64,000 nt of DNA from Dipteris shenzhenensis (taxonomy: Eukaryota; Polypodiophyta; Polypodiopsida; Gleicheniales). Below are positions 46,168-56,500 of this stretch, piece by piece. The stretch is taken from NCBI GenBank assembly GCA_047967505.1, contig CM106539.1. One strand, 5' to 3'. Position 1 is the stretch's first letter. The number at the start of each line of letters is the position of its first letter. Below the pieces are notes generated by a model. It was not told the DNA's origin. It made no database searches and worked only from the letters and a program-made list of their open reading frames with translations. A program made the position numbers and the translations under genes.

Positions 46168-49100
46168 ATGGAAGGGACGAGTGGAAGCTCATCCGATGAT
46201 GCGCCAATGCCCGAGAGCACGAAGTGGCTTACGGAGAGGTTATATTGTCATTGCACTCATTGCAAGCGAGAAGTACGACATCAACGTCGTATTATCATGC
46301 GCCACTTGCGGATGTATGGGGAGCCAGTACCCCCCGTTGGTGTTGCACATGTTGATGGATCATCGGTAAGTCAAAGCTATTTAAGTTCGCAATCTTATTG
46401 TATACCAGGAAATAGAAGATCTTATATTTACACGAATGAGCTTATGACAGGATGAGGAGGGTGACGAGGGTACACATATACCTTCTCACTTTCAACAAGA
46501 CTATAGTCTCCTAGATGACGACGAGGGTATGGTCGACATGATGGATTCCATTTTTAGGGGCACTACATCCCACGTACACATGATGTCTGAGTCTGAGGTC
46601 AAAATGCGAGAGTTGCAATCAACACAATTGTACGAGGTGCTAGGATGTCTAAACTACGTGCTTGTCTCTCAATCTTGCATCTACAAGTACAGTATGGGTG
46701 GTCGGATACAAGTGTCTCGGCCTTAATGAGGTTAGCCCTTGCATTAATTTGACTCATTATTTGGATATTGTTTGTTTTGAGAATCATCATTTGGATAGTG
46801 TCTTTGTCATAGGTTGCTCCAGAAGATGTTGCCTGCACCAAATACCATGCCCGCATCAAGAGATGAAGCGAAAAAGATGCTAACAATGGTGGGTATGGAT
46901 TATGATACCATCCATGCTTGCCGTAATGATTGTATTCTCTTTCGTCGTGAGCATGGAGATTTGGCTAGTTGTCCAAAGTGTGGGGAACAACGATATAGAG
47001 ATGACTTGCAGGGTGAGAGGATACCGGTAAAGGTCTTAAGACACTTTCCCATCATTGCAAGAATACAACACATGTTTCGATGCAAATCCATAGCGGAGTT
47101 GATGACATGGCATGCATCTCATCGGTCCACTGATCACACATTGAGGATTCCCGCAGATTGTGCAGCTTAGAAGCACATAGATAATCAGTGGCTGGACTTT
47201 GCGAGAGAGCCACGCAACTTACATCTTGGGCTAGCCATGGACGGCATGAATCCTTTCGAGTTACGCTCGACATCTTGGTCGACATGGCCCATAGTCATGG
47301 TGAATTACAATATCCCACCATGGCTAACAATAAAAAAGGGACACCTCATGCTTGCACTACTTGTGCCAGGAAAGTACAAGGCAAAAAACATGGACATGTA
47401 CATGGCACCTTTGATAGAGGAGTTACAGATATTATGGAGAGGAGTGCAGGTCTTTGATATTTCCAGAGCTCCTAGGCATACCAATGATGTTTTGGTCAGG
47501 GGTATCTTGATGTGGACCATGCATGACTACCCAGGATATGGAGAGTGCGCAGGTACATGGTTATGTCTTTACATGTACAATGAGGGATTATGCTTTTTTT
47601 ACTCTCTTTTGCACGCATGTCTTGTACTAACATATTCATGCACGTGTGTAGGACTTGTTACAAGTGGGTACCATGCTTGTCCTGTTTGTGGACCCGCTCT
47701 GAAATCGCTTGCACGCTACTCCAAACATATGAGGAAAAATGTTTATGAAGGTCATGCTTGATACCTTCTGCTCGACCATCTCGCACGTGGAGGTCAGCTT
47801 GATCCACCACCATCATATTTGAAAGCAAGTGATTGGATTCAAGCTTGGAGGGAGAATGGAGAGGAACCTCCTCCTGGTATGAAGAGGCTATCGATCTTTC
47901 ACGAGCTTCCTTATTGGGGTCAATTACAAATCAATCATCTCTTGGATCCCATGCATATTTTCAAGAATGTGGGGGCTACCATTTGGGCATACTTGGTTGG
48001 TTCCAAGGACTCGAGAGGAGTGCGAGAAGACTTGCGTGCTATGAATAGGATGTCTCGTTTGTGGCCCCAAGTGCATGTTTCAGGAAAACTTGTCCTCCCG
48101 AAAGCAACGTGGATCCTCTCTACGAGGAGGAGGCAGCGATCAAGGTAGATATTGCCTCTTTTCAAACACCGACAGAGTACATGCGTTGCTTGAAAGGAGC
48201 ATTTTCAAAGGACAATAAGCTTAGTGGCCTCAAGTCCCATGATTGGCACAAGGTCTTACAGGTATTCTAAGTAGAATTAGTGTACCCATAATAGTGATGC
48301 ATTAGCGTAATTATTATTATGTTATATTGTTGACATGATTTCATTGTTGCTTTGATAGTTCATCCTTCCAATTACAATAAAAGGGTGCTTACAAGAAGAT
48401 GTTAGAAATGCTATATTCAAGATCTGTGGTATTGTGAGGTATGCTTACTATCAATTCGCATTATGTATTTTCTTCATGGACATGTGAAATAGGTGGATAT
48501 CTCAAATATCTTACATATGCATGGACATGTGAAATAGGTGGATATCTCAAAAAGAGATCTCTATATCGAGCATCGAGAAGGCTAGGGTGGAATCCATCGA
48601 AGCCGTATGCTTGCTTGAGAAGCACTTTCCCTCAAGCATTATGACAACTCAAGTCCACTTGCTTGTGCACATAGTTGATAAGGTGGCTATAGCAGGTACC
48701 GTTCATAATCGATGGATGTTTTTTCTCGAGTGGTTTATGAAAACTTTAAAGGGGTTTGTAAGACAAAGAGCAAGACCAGAAGCAAGCATGGCAGAGGGAT
48801 GGCTTGTGCAAGAGTCATTAGTATATATCATAGAGTTTCTTGCATCCACGGATCCTGATATGCCGCAAGCTTGGCACAACAAGGATGATGATCGCATCAT
48901 TGGCGATGTCCCCCAAGGAAAAGGGATTGAAAGAAAGATGAGCGAAGAGCAAATGGAGAAATTCAATAAGTTTTGTATCCTCAATAGCCCTGAGATGCAG
49001 AAGTGGATTGAGAGATATGAAGTGGCCAAAGCAGAAAGAATAAATGCAAGGACGAGATTCAGAGTAATGTACAGGCGATCACAACCATATCCACGAGATC

Positions 49101-50204
49101 TGGCTCTTCTCCCTACTCACATGTCACTTGATTGGCTACAACTGGCTGTATGTAAAGCCGAACGTGATGGAGAGACAATAAACGAGCGCGAGCGGGAGTT
49201 ATCATCTGGATGGTGCATGTAAGTTTCTTATCTCTTGACGTAATTAAGTAATTATTTGTGGCAATATTTGCTATAAAATAGGTGCATCTTTATTGTTTTA
49301 ATGATGCTCTTTTACAGTACAAAAAGTACAGTGCATTATGGTCATATGGACGACATTTTCGCGTGGAACGCATCGATTCAAAGAGAGTCACGTATGATTG
49401 TGGAGTCATGGCTAACTTTACACAAGATAGCCGAGCAAGTGCTTCAAATACCAATCTTCTCTCCTCACAGTTGGATTATTGTGGAACCATACGCGACATC
49501 TATGAAATTGATTTCAGACGATTTACTATTTTCATTCTTGATGTAAAATGGTTTAGAACTACTTACAACGGTCCCCATGCGAGAGTGAGAAAAGATAGTA
49601 GCGGTCTCTTTGCAATAGACTCCACCAAACATTGGACCGATGAAAGTGATACTTTTGTTCTTCCCGAGCACTGTGAGCAGGTGCATACTAATGATTTAAT
49701 TAGTCGAAGCTTTCGTTTTTAAAGTCCATTGATATAGATATAATTGACGACATTTGGCACCCATCTTCAATATAGGTGGTTTTTCATCCGGATCGTTCTG
49801 ATCCAAGATGGTGGTACGTGATCCAAGTTGCACCACGAAGTAAGCAAATTTTTGAAGATCGAGATGTGGATATGGAGATGCCACTACCAATGCCGGATCC
49901 AATTGATGAATCTAGCGAAGAAGATGTAGATCACCATATGAGGCAAGAGGAAGATGCGCATAATGACATCGCACGGGAGGAGGATGGAGATCACGATATT
50001 GACGAGGAAGACAACAATCATCAAGATCAATCACCACACTTAAGCTTTATTGAAGAAGATGATCAAATACTTTTAGGTGAACGTACGATACTAGAGTATG
50101 ATGATGATATAGGAGATCAACTCGATATAGAGTTGGAGATAGACTTGCTTGGCGCCTTAGACTTGGCTCAAGATGAAACAGTTGATGTAAATGCTCTTAT
50201 TTGA
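46168..50204 (+). pseudogene. TNP2-type CACTA transposase (TNPD-like), eight exons
   Basis: Exons by splice sites and frame: 46,168-46,365; 46,451-46,730; 46,813-47,552; 47,652-48,261; 48,359-48,438; 48,538-49,218; 49,318-49,680; 49,776-50,204. Exon 1 has a Cys/His N-terminus (CHCTHCKREVRHQRR). Exons 2-5 carry Transposase_21: YGWSDTSVSAL, CRNDCILFRREH, CPKCGEQRY, LAMDGMNPF, LPYWGQLQINHLLDPMHIFKN and LSGLKSHDWHKVLQ. Exon 6 is DUF4218 (VHLLVHIVDKVAIAGTVHNR, ARPEASMAEG). Exons 7-8 are DUF4216, then a long acidic tail. Lesions: frameshifts near 46,640 and 48,123, TAG at 47,168 (expected Trp) and TGA at 47,759 (expected Arg). Exon 6/7 phase is uncertain. Confidence 0.88.
48477..48551 (+). repeat. 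45-bp duplication copying a splice acceptor
   Basis: The segment TGGACATGTGAAATAGGTGG with following ATATCTCAAA occurs at 48,477 and 48,522. Each copy carries the same AATAG/GTGG acceptor. The downstream one (48,537) gives the correct DUF4218 frame. Confidence 0.8.
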
Positions 50205-50376
50205 TTTTTCTCATCTCAAACTTGGACATGAATATATGAGCTTCAAATGCTTGATGTACATACTCTCATTTTTTTATTCTCTATGAGCTCAAACATGTAT
50301 GAAAATTTAAAAAATTTTGTCATTGGAAAAAACTAATTTTTAAGGCCTAAAAAAAAAAAAAAACCTCTCTGTAAAA

Positions 50377-50495
50377 ACGTCGCTATAATATATTGTCTCA
50401 GTGTCGCTATATAGCGACTTTTAAAAGTCGCTATAGAGCAACTTTTAATAACGTCGCTATATAGCGACTTTTGGCAAAAGTCGCTATATAGCGAC
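50377..50495. repeat. CACTA-1 right subterminal repeats
   Basis: Perfect GTCGCTATATAGCGAC at 50,403-50,418, 50,453-50,468 and 50,480-50,495, with degenerate copies between. Confidence 0.95.
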
Positions 50496-50516
50496 AATTT
50501 ACGAAACCCGATTTTT

Positions 50517-50557
50517 ATACCGACGATTAACGCTAAGCGGGCGCTAATCGTCGGTAT
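50517..50557. repeat. Hairpin near the CACTA-1 right end
   Basis: Arms 50,517-50,533 and 50,541-50,557 match at 16 of 17 positions (ATACCGACGATTAACGC). The ACCGACG core also occurs near the left end at about 39,130. Confidence 0.8.
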
Positions 50558-50591
50558 GTAAACATCGCAATAGGATGCGTGTGTAGTAGTG

Positions 50592-51526
50592 TCTATTCGG
50601 CTGCTCACTGTGCACACATGGTCCATTTGTTTCTCGAGCCACTATGCAAACTTCTTCCCCTCTTCTAGGCAAAATCTATGAGGGGTGGATCATTGATGAA
50701 GGTGGAGTCTTGAGGGAGCATGCTGCTCAGGCGAAATTAGCCTGGGTGGAGGGTAGTTTTCATGACAGTTTGACCCCCTGTTAGTGTTTTGCTCATAACT
50801 TTATGCTCGGTAGTCCGATTGTAATGAAATTTATATCAATGCGAAGCTCTCTTCAAGGCGCATGTTTGTATATAATCAGATCTTGAATCAGATACTGCTG
50901 CAAAAAGCTATGAGTCTCTGTGTTTGACAGTCTATTTTCATGACAGTTTTTACCCCCTTCCAGTAAACTGTCCATATCTCTTCAACCGTCTGCCTGTTTT
51001 CAATGAAACTTATATCAGCGCGAAGCCCATCTCGATCTCTTTGTGTACTTGAATCTTTGATATCATGTCTCTACTGAAAGTTATAGGCCTCTGTGTCTAA
51101 TGACAGTTTGTAGAGTGTTTTGAGCTAAGTATAAAGGTGTCTATGAAGGAGGTGCAATGTTTCCTCGGAATCTACCCATCCGACCTAATCAGCCCCTTCA
51201 AACTCCTCGATATATATCACTTCATGTTATGTTGAGCCACAAGATCTTCTTTCAACAACGTATCGCTCTTCTCTTTGGTGCAGACCGGCTCGCTGAGATT
51301 ATGGCCTCTGCTGATCCTTTCCTTCTCCCTATGCTTGACTACAACATCACTTGGGATGTTACCATCTTCATTCTCATCTAAGGAAGGAAAGTATGGTGTG
51401 GTATCTTGGCATAAAAGCTTCTTTCTAATGTCTCATTCTCAATGATAAGTATCTTTGGCAGTCAGTTCGAATGCTGCAAGAAGTGAAGAGGTGCGTGAAG
51501 TTTATTACCCCCAACTTCATGTCACA
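50592..51526 (+). repeat. Gypsy-2 3' LTR, right part
   Basis: Begins with the CACTA target copy TCT and matches 25,593-26,508 with scattered differences, ending TCACA. The ATAG target copy follows. Confidence 0.95.
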
Positions 51527-51530
51527 ATAG

Positions 51531-53040
51531 CATGTCCAATCCATACTGCCTCTGCAAGAGCTGTATCCCACTTGGTGATCTAATCACCTCAATGCCCAAG
51601 AAATAACACAGGTCTCCCAAATCCTTCATCTCAAACTTCTACTTCAATAGCATTTTCATGTGAAGGATATCTTCATCACTATCACTGTGATGATCAAATC
51701 ATCAACATAAATGACAAGCAGCATAATACCTTTCTCTGTTTTTCTCACATAAAGTGAGAAATCTGCCTTGGAAATCTAAAAGCCAATAGTGACAAGATAC
51801 TGTCCTATCTTGTCATACCATGCTCTAGGTGCTTGCTTCAAGCCATACAAGGCTTTCTTCAACCTGCAAACAAACTCAGGATGAACAGCATGAACATAAC
51901 CTAGTGGCTGCTCCATAAAGACGTCTTCTTGCAAATCACCATGCAAGAAGGCATTCTTTACATCCATTTGATGTAAAGACCATCCCTTTGATGCAGCCAT
52001 AGCAATGACTGCTCTTACGGTTGCCATCCTTGCAACCAGATTGAATGTTTCCTCATAATCAATGCCATATGTCTACGCATACCCCTTGACAACTAATCTT
52101 GCCTTGTATCTGTTCACAGAACCATTTGCATTGTACTTCACCTTATAAACCCACTTATAGCCAATTGCATTCTTGTCTTTAGGCAAAGGCACCAATTTCC
52201 ATGTAGCATTTGCTTCCAAGGCATCCATTTCTTCATCCATGGCTTTCTCCCATTTTTCTTTTCCCATGGCTTGGTCAAAAGAAGTGGGTTCTGGTTCTTG
52301 TATCACTTTGACCATATAGGCATAGTGAATGGCTCTAAATCCATCATATTTCAGCCTATCCATAGGATATCTAGCTCTGGTAGGCCTGTGCAAAATAGGC
52401 TCACTTCCAGGTGCTCTCAAAACATCCCTAGTCTTTCTTACTCTAGGTGTAACAACAAAAGGAATACCCAACTATCATCAATGCTCTGTTCTGAGCCACT
52501 GGATTCACCATCCACATAAGAGTGACTTGCATTCACATTAAACATGGGCTGATCTACCTTCTCTTTTCCTTTTTGTGATACCGGCACACCACTATCTACA
52601 TTGCTTTGCAGAGATTCTCTTGATCTCAATATGCCTGTCCATGGCGAAGTATGTGAACCACTGCTAGAGGACACTACAGATCCACTAATATTTTGTGATT
52701 GCTGCTGTGAATTCTGTGCAGCATTACCATTTTGTGCATCTACATCAATCATCACATTTACTGGTTTATACGAGCTGCTCATCTCATCAAAAATAACATC
52801 TCTGCTCACTGTAAACGTACGAGTAGAAGAGTTATAGCATCTATACCCTTTCTGCTGCAGAGAATAACCAATAAAGATGCACTTCTCAGCTTTTGGATCC
52901 AACTTGGACCTCAACTCATCTGGCACATGAACATAGGCAATGCAACCAAAAATTTTCAAATGAGAAATATCTGGTTTCTTACCAGTATACATCTCCTCTG
53001 GTGTCATGCCATGTATTGCTACAGTGGGAGTCCTGTTCAT
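51531..53040 (-). pseudogene. Copia-4 integrase end and reverse transcriptase
   Basis: From 53,040 leftward: the C-terminal integrase part (GYSLQQKGYRCYNSSTRTF), a linker, then after a frameshift near 52,455 the polymerase with [56 protein letters not shown] and LYGLKQAPRAWYDK. YVDDLIIT lies near 51,700, followed by another frameshift and KFEMKDLGD and YFLGIEVI. It ends at Gln-Tyr-Gly-Leu-Asp-Met-Leu beside the Gypsy-2 LTR, and the next codons are at 24,667. Stops fit CAG-to-TAG. Confidence 0.9.
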
Positions 53041-53094
53041 TATGTAAACTGCTGTAGCAACTGCTTCAGCCCAATAATAATCTGGAAGGCCTTT

Positions 53095-54108
53095 TTAATT
53101 TAGCATGGCCCGAGATACCTCTCCAATATGCTTGTTTTTCCTTTCTGCAAGTCCATTTTGCTGTGGGGTATGAGTGCATGAATATTGCTGCTTTATGCCA
53201 TGCTCCTGCAGGAACCTTGCAAACTTATTTGAGAGGTACTCTCCCCCTCCATCTAACCTTAGGCATTTTATTTGCAGGCTTGTTTCTGTTTCAACCATAG
53301 CTTTAAAAGCTTTGAAGTGCCCAAACTTTTCACTTTTCTTTTTCATAAAATACACCCAAACTTTTCTGCTGTAGTCATCAATAAAAGTGACAAAATAGTG
53401 ACAGCCTCCAATAGATGTAGCTTTAGTAGTCCACACATCAGAGTGGATTAATTCCAATGGCTTCTTAATCTCTAGAACATGCCTACGAAATGGTTTCCTT
53501 GCCTGTTTTCCAAATTGATAGGCTTCACATACCTTATGCATTTTTGCAATCTTGAGTTTAGGCAATCCTGTAATAATATTTTGGGCTTGCATTGATCTAA
53601 GTCGCTGTACATTAACATGGCCAATGCGTTTATGCCAGATATCAATATTTGCAACTACACTGGTCCCATGTGCAAACATTGCTGCACTCAATTCAGGCAT
53701 GTCCACATCCAACGTAAACATCCTGCCCTTCTTTTTTCCTTTTGCTATCAAGCGACCGTTATTTTTCATATCCTTAACAAAGCATCCATGAGTATTAAAT
53801 CTGACCTACAAACCCTAATCAACCATTTGACCAATAGAAACCAAGCTCTTGGTGATGTTCGGGACATGAAATACATCAGACAGGTATTTCTTTTTCCCAT
53901 CCTGCATAGATAAAGGAATTTAACCAATCTGCACAATGGGATATGCAGTATCATCACCAGTCTCCACAAATCCTAGTCTTTCCATTTTCCTTGCATCCTG
54001 CATCCATTCTGCATGACCTGTCATGTGGTTTGATGCACCTGAATCAACATACCACACATCATTGCTTTCTTCTGCACTTGTCACAGAATTGGTCATGTGC
54101 TGCACCAT
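53095..54108 (-). pseudogene. Copia-4 protease and integrase core
   Basis: Contains protease WYVDSGASNHMTG near 54,050, pre-integrase IWHKRIGHVNVQRL with CEAYQFGKQ (one Cys of the expected CxxC is Tyr), and core HSDVWT, LRLDGGGEYLS and PQQNGLAERKN with the DDE residues. Four stops interrupt it: TAA and two TAG between 53,930 and 53,790, and TAA at 53,095. All lie in the same frame as gag. Confidence 0.9.
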
Positions 54109-54114
54109 AAACAG

Positions 54115-55077
54115 ATGCTCATTTCTGTCGTCACCCTATCTACTAGAAGATGCATAATTCCCTTGCTGCAATTTTCCATTCATGATGTCATTCTAGCTTT
54201 TGTAGCAGTCTTTAGCCATATGACCCATTTTACCACAATAGTAGGATTCAACATTGCTGTTTGCATTTTGGCCTCTCTGCCATCCACCATGACCTCTTTA
54301 GCTCCCCCTGCCTCTAGAGTTACCACATCCTCCTCCATAGGACTGGTTTTCTTGAGTTTGTTGCATATTTTGATTTCTACCATGGCCTCCAGATCGGCCT
54401 CCTCTACCTCTACCTCTACCTCTACCTCTTCCAACATTTAAGTAGAAGACAGTTTCTTTTGAAGTTCCTCCTGAAGAAGATGCACCACCATTTCTCTGCT
54501 CTTCAGAAATTAGAAGAGCAAACAACTCCTCAAAATTAGAAAATTTTTCACGGACGGCAATGGATGTCCGGAACTGTACATAATCCTTTCCTAGACCATT
54601 CAAGGTCATAGAAACTAGATCATCATCTTCCCCTGGCGACCCAATGGAAGCAAGTGCATCTGCAATTTTCTTCACCTTCATGTGGTAGTCATTGATGCTC
54701 ATATTTTCTCCCTGCACATTGTGCAACTCCTACTTGAGCTACATTTTCCTAGCTTGCGTATTTATGCTGTACATTTTTGCCAAAGTATCCCATGCCTCCT
54801 TTGGCATACTTGCATCTTGAATATGCACAATCATAGAATTCGAAATACTAATAGAAAGCCAGTATATAAATTTTCTGGCTCTCTCATGCCATCCTTTAAA
54901 TGCCTACATTTCCTATTGATTGGGAGCATTAGGAAGAACTGGTTCTTCTTCATTTCCTGTAATGAACTCCCAATAGCCTTTTCCCATAAGGAAATTCGTC
55001 ATTCTAAATTTCCATGCTTGGAAGTTATTCTTGTCAAGCTTTTCAGTGACAATCTATAAAAGAGAATCAGACGCCAT
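54115..55077 (-). pseudogene. Copia-4 gag
   Basis: ATG at 55,077 (Met-Ala-Ser-Asp-Ser-Leu-Leu). Five TAG codons fall in the first 116 codons, at 55,054-55,056, 54,913-54,915, 54,904-54,906, 54,739-54,741 and 54,730-54,732, with no frameshift. The capsid segment MSINDYHMKVKKIADAL, an RGRGRGRG-rich stretch and the knuckle CGKMGHMAKDC follow. The first Cys pair is degraded to Tyr-Tyr-Cys. More TAA/TAG codons lie at about 54,290, 54,190 and 54,140. Confidence 0.9.
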
Positions 55078-55581
55078 TACAGAGCACTGCAAAATATTTT
55101 GTCACTACAAAAAACACAGCTTTTACCTTACATGGGCAGATCTGCAAAACTGACGAAAGTGGTATTTGACCACACAGTCACTTCCTAGTGATGATTTTGC
55201 ATCAACAGGCAACTCTATGCACAGGCATACGATGCAATTTCTATGGCAACTTTTCACCGACCTGCAGAGCAATGGTCGCACAGCAAAAAATGGGCCTTTT
55301 TTTGAGTGCCTACGAAGAACTTTCGCCTTCAAAACGGGCCCCAAAATGGCCTCGAATCAGAGAAATAAAGTCACCAGGGGCATTGCCCTCACCCACAGCA
55401 TATACTGCCCTCTCGCCACACCATGAAGGGTGTCTCAATCTGAGACAGTGCACTTTTGCACTTCCGACTGTGCTACCTGTAGAGATTTGCTCCCAAACTC
55501 GAAAAAGGAAAGCAACACTGATCCTCTTACCAGGACACCGTGAACTTGGTTTGCTTTCTTAAGCTCCTTACCACGAACCAG

Positions 55582-55593
55582 GCTCTGATACCA
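55582..55593 (-). other. Copia-4 PBS
   Basis: On the minus strand TGGTATCAGAGC, initiator tRNA-Met type, two bases from the LTR edge at 55,596. Confidence 0.88.
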
Positions 55594-55595
55594 TG

Positions 55596-55940
55596 TGAAG
55601 ATAGTGGGAGAGAGGGAAGGAGTCTCACTTGCGGCTTTCTCACATACACAATGGGGGAATACACATAGAGGTAGAGGCTGAAAATATTTTTCCTCTTCTT
55701 AGTTGCGTAAGCCAAAAGAACTCTAGTACAAAGAAATAGAAGAACCCTATATGTGGGTCTCAAACCAAACTCAGCTAACTAAGGTGGCATACTAACTGAG
55801 CCACGAACTAGAGTACATAAGGATAGCTGTCATCCAGCTATTATTCATGGGCGGTGTACCAACCATATCTGTAGCTAACAAGTCGGTGACATAAATGCAC
55901 AACGGTCACCCTGGCATATCACGAGTGGAGCTCGATATCT
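55596..55940 (-). repeat. Copia-4 5' LTR
   Basis: Begins TGAAGATAGTGGG on the plus strand. The outer end is not defined because the partner LTR is lost; 55,940 is an estimate. An ACATATAGG TATA-like element lies near 55,750 on the minus strand. Confidence 0.6.
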
Positions 55941-56500
55941 CAACAAAGATATGCGGCTTCCTCCATCATTCAATCAATTTAGGATACCATCACACTGTGA
56001 GCCTTTCTATCTATGTACCTTTTTCACTTGTAAGTGTAATGAGTCCATTTGGAAATTTTGTGTTTGGTTTCTAAGAGCTCTTATTCATGGTGGCAGATGT
56101 TTTCCCTTTGGACCTCGAGGAGTGGGAACCAGTTGAATCATTCATAGGCAAGTTCACTGCGATTCATGAGGATTTAGGTAAGCAAATGCATGCCAGGGAG
56201 AAGTTGGCCTCCTTGCGAATGAAGAATGTGTATTGGTATAATGCAACATACATCACTCCAACGACATCATCAAGCTATGAGCGTCTGCAAACCATTGCAC
56301 AACCACAACTTCAAGACATGGATTGCAGCAATGTGGACTCGAGGACACTGTAATCATATAAGGACAAGATTGCAAAGGATGTGGGCATGGCCATGATGTT
56401 TACATTTGGATCCAAATGGGCAAGGTTATCTTGGTTTATGCCTTTGCACATTTTTGCTTCTTTATTTTAGAATATACATATGCATAGAACAAAAACTATG
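55941..56500 (+). other. Unassigned stretch before Gypsy-1 pol
   Basis: An 88-codon open frame at 56,087-56,353 (FPLDLEEWEPVESFIGKF), followed after one stop by more protein-like sequence to about 56,470, has no family I know. It may be Gypsy-1 internal sequence or a trapped fragment. Confidence 0.3.

Larger units (their letters stand above)
39100..50591. mobile_element. CACTA-1, two-gene En/Spm-type transposon
   Basis: An 11,492-bp element starting CACTAC and ending GTAGTG. TSD TCT lies at 39,097-39,099 and 50,592-50,594. The partner LTR at about 25,590 holds the undisturbed site with one TCT, so the boundaries are firm. Terminal inverted repeats beyond CACTAC are weak. Subterminal arrays of a GTCGCTATATAGCGAC-like palindrome lie at both ends. 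It encodes a TNPA-like protein leftward and a TNP2 transposase rightward. Lesions in both genes suggest this copy no longer makes active protein. Confidence 0.97.
24668..51526 (+). mobile_element. Gypsy-2, Tat-like element with two nested insertions
   Basis: LTRs begin TGTGA and end TCACA. The four-base duplication ATAG lies at 24,664-24,667 and 51,527-51,530; a fifth base is not conserved. Order: LTR, candidate PBS, small ORFs, gag, protease, reverse transcriptase, RNase H, second RNase H, integrase, polypurine tract, LTR. The second RNase H after the polymerase is the mark of the Tat lineage in plants. Removing Copia-5 and the CACTA element leaves about 9.4 kb. Several nonsense codons make it inactive. 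Confidence 0.93.

Noticed and set aside
49301-49546. Alternative ORF overlapping the DUF4216 exon
   Set aside because: The overlapping frame at 49,318-49,680 carries the DUF4216 sequence and correct splice sites.
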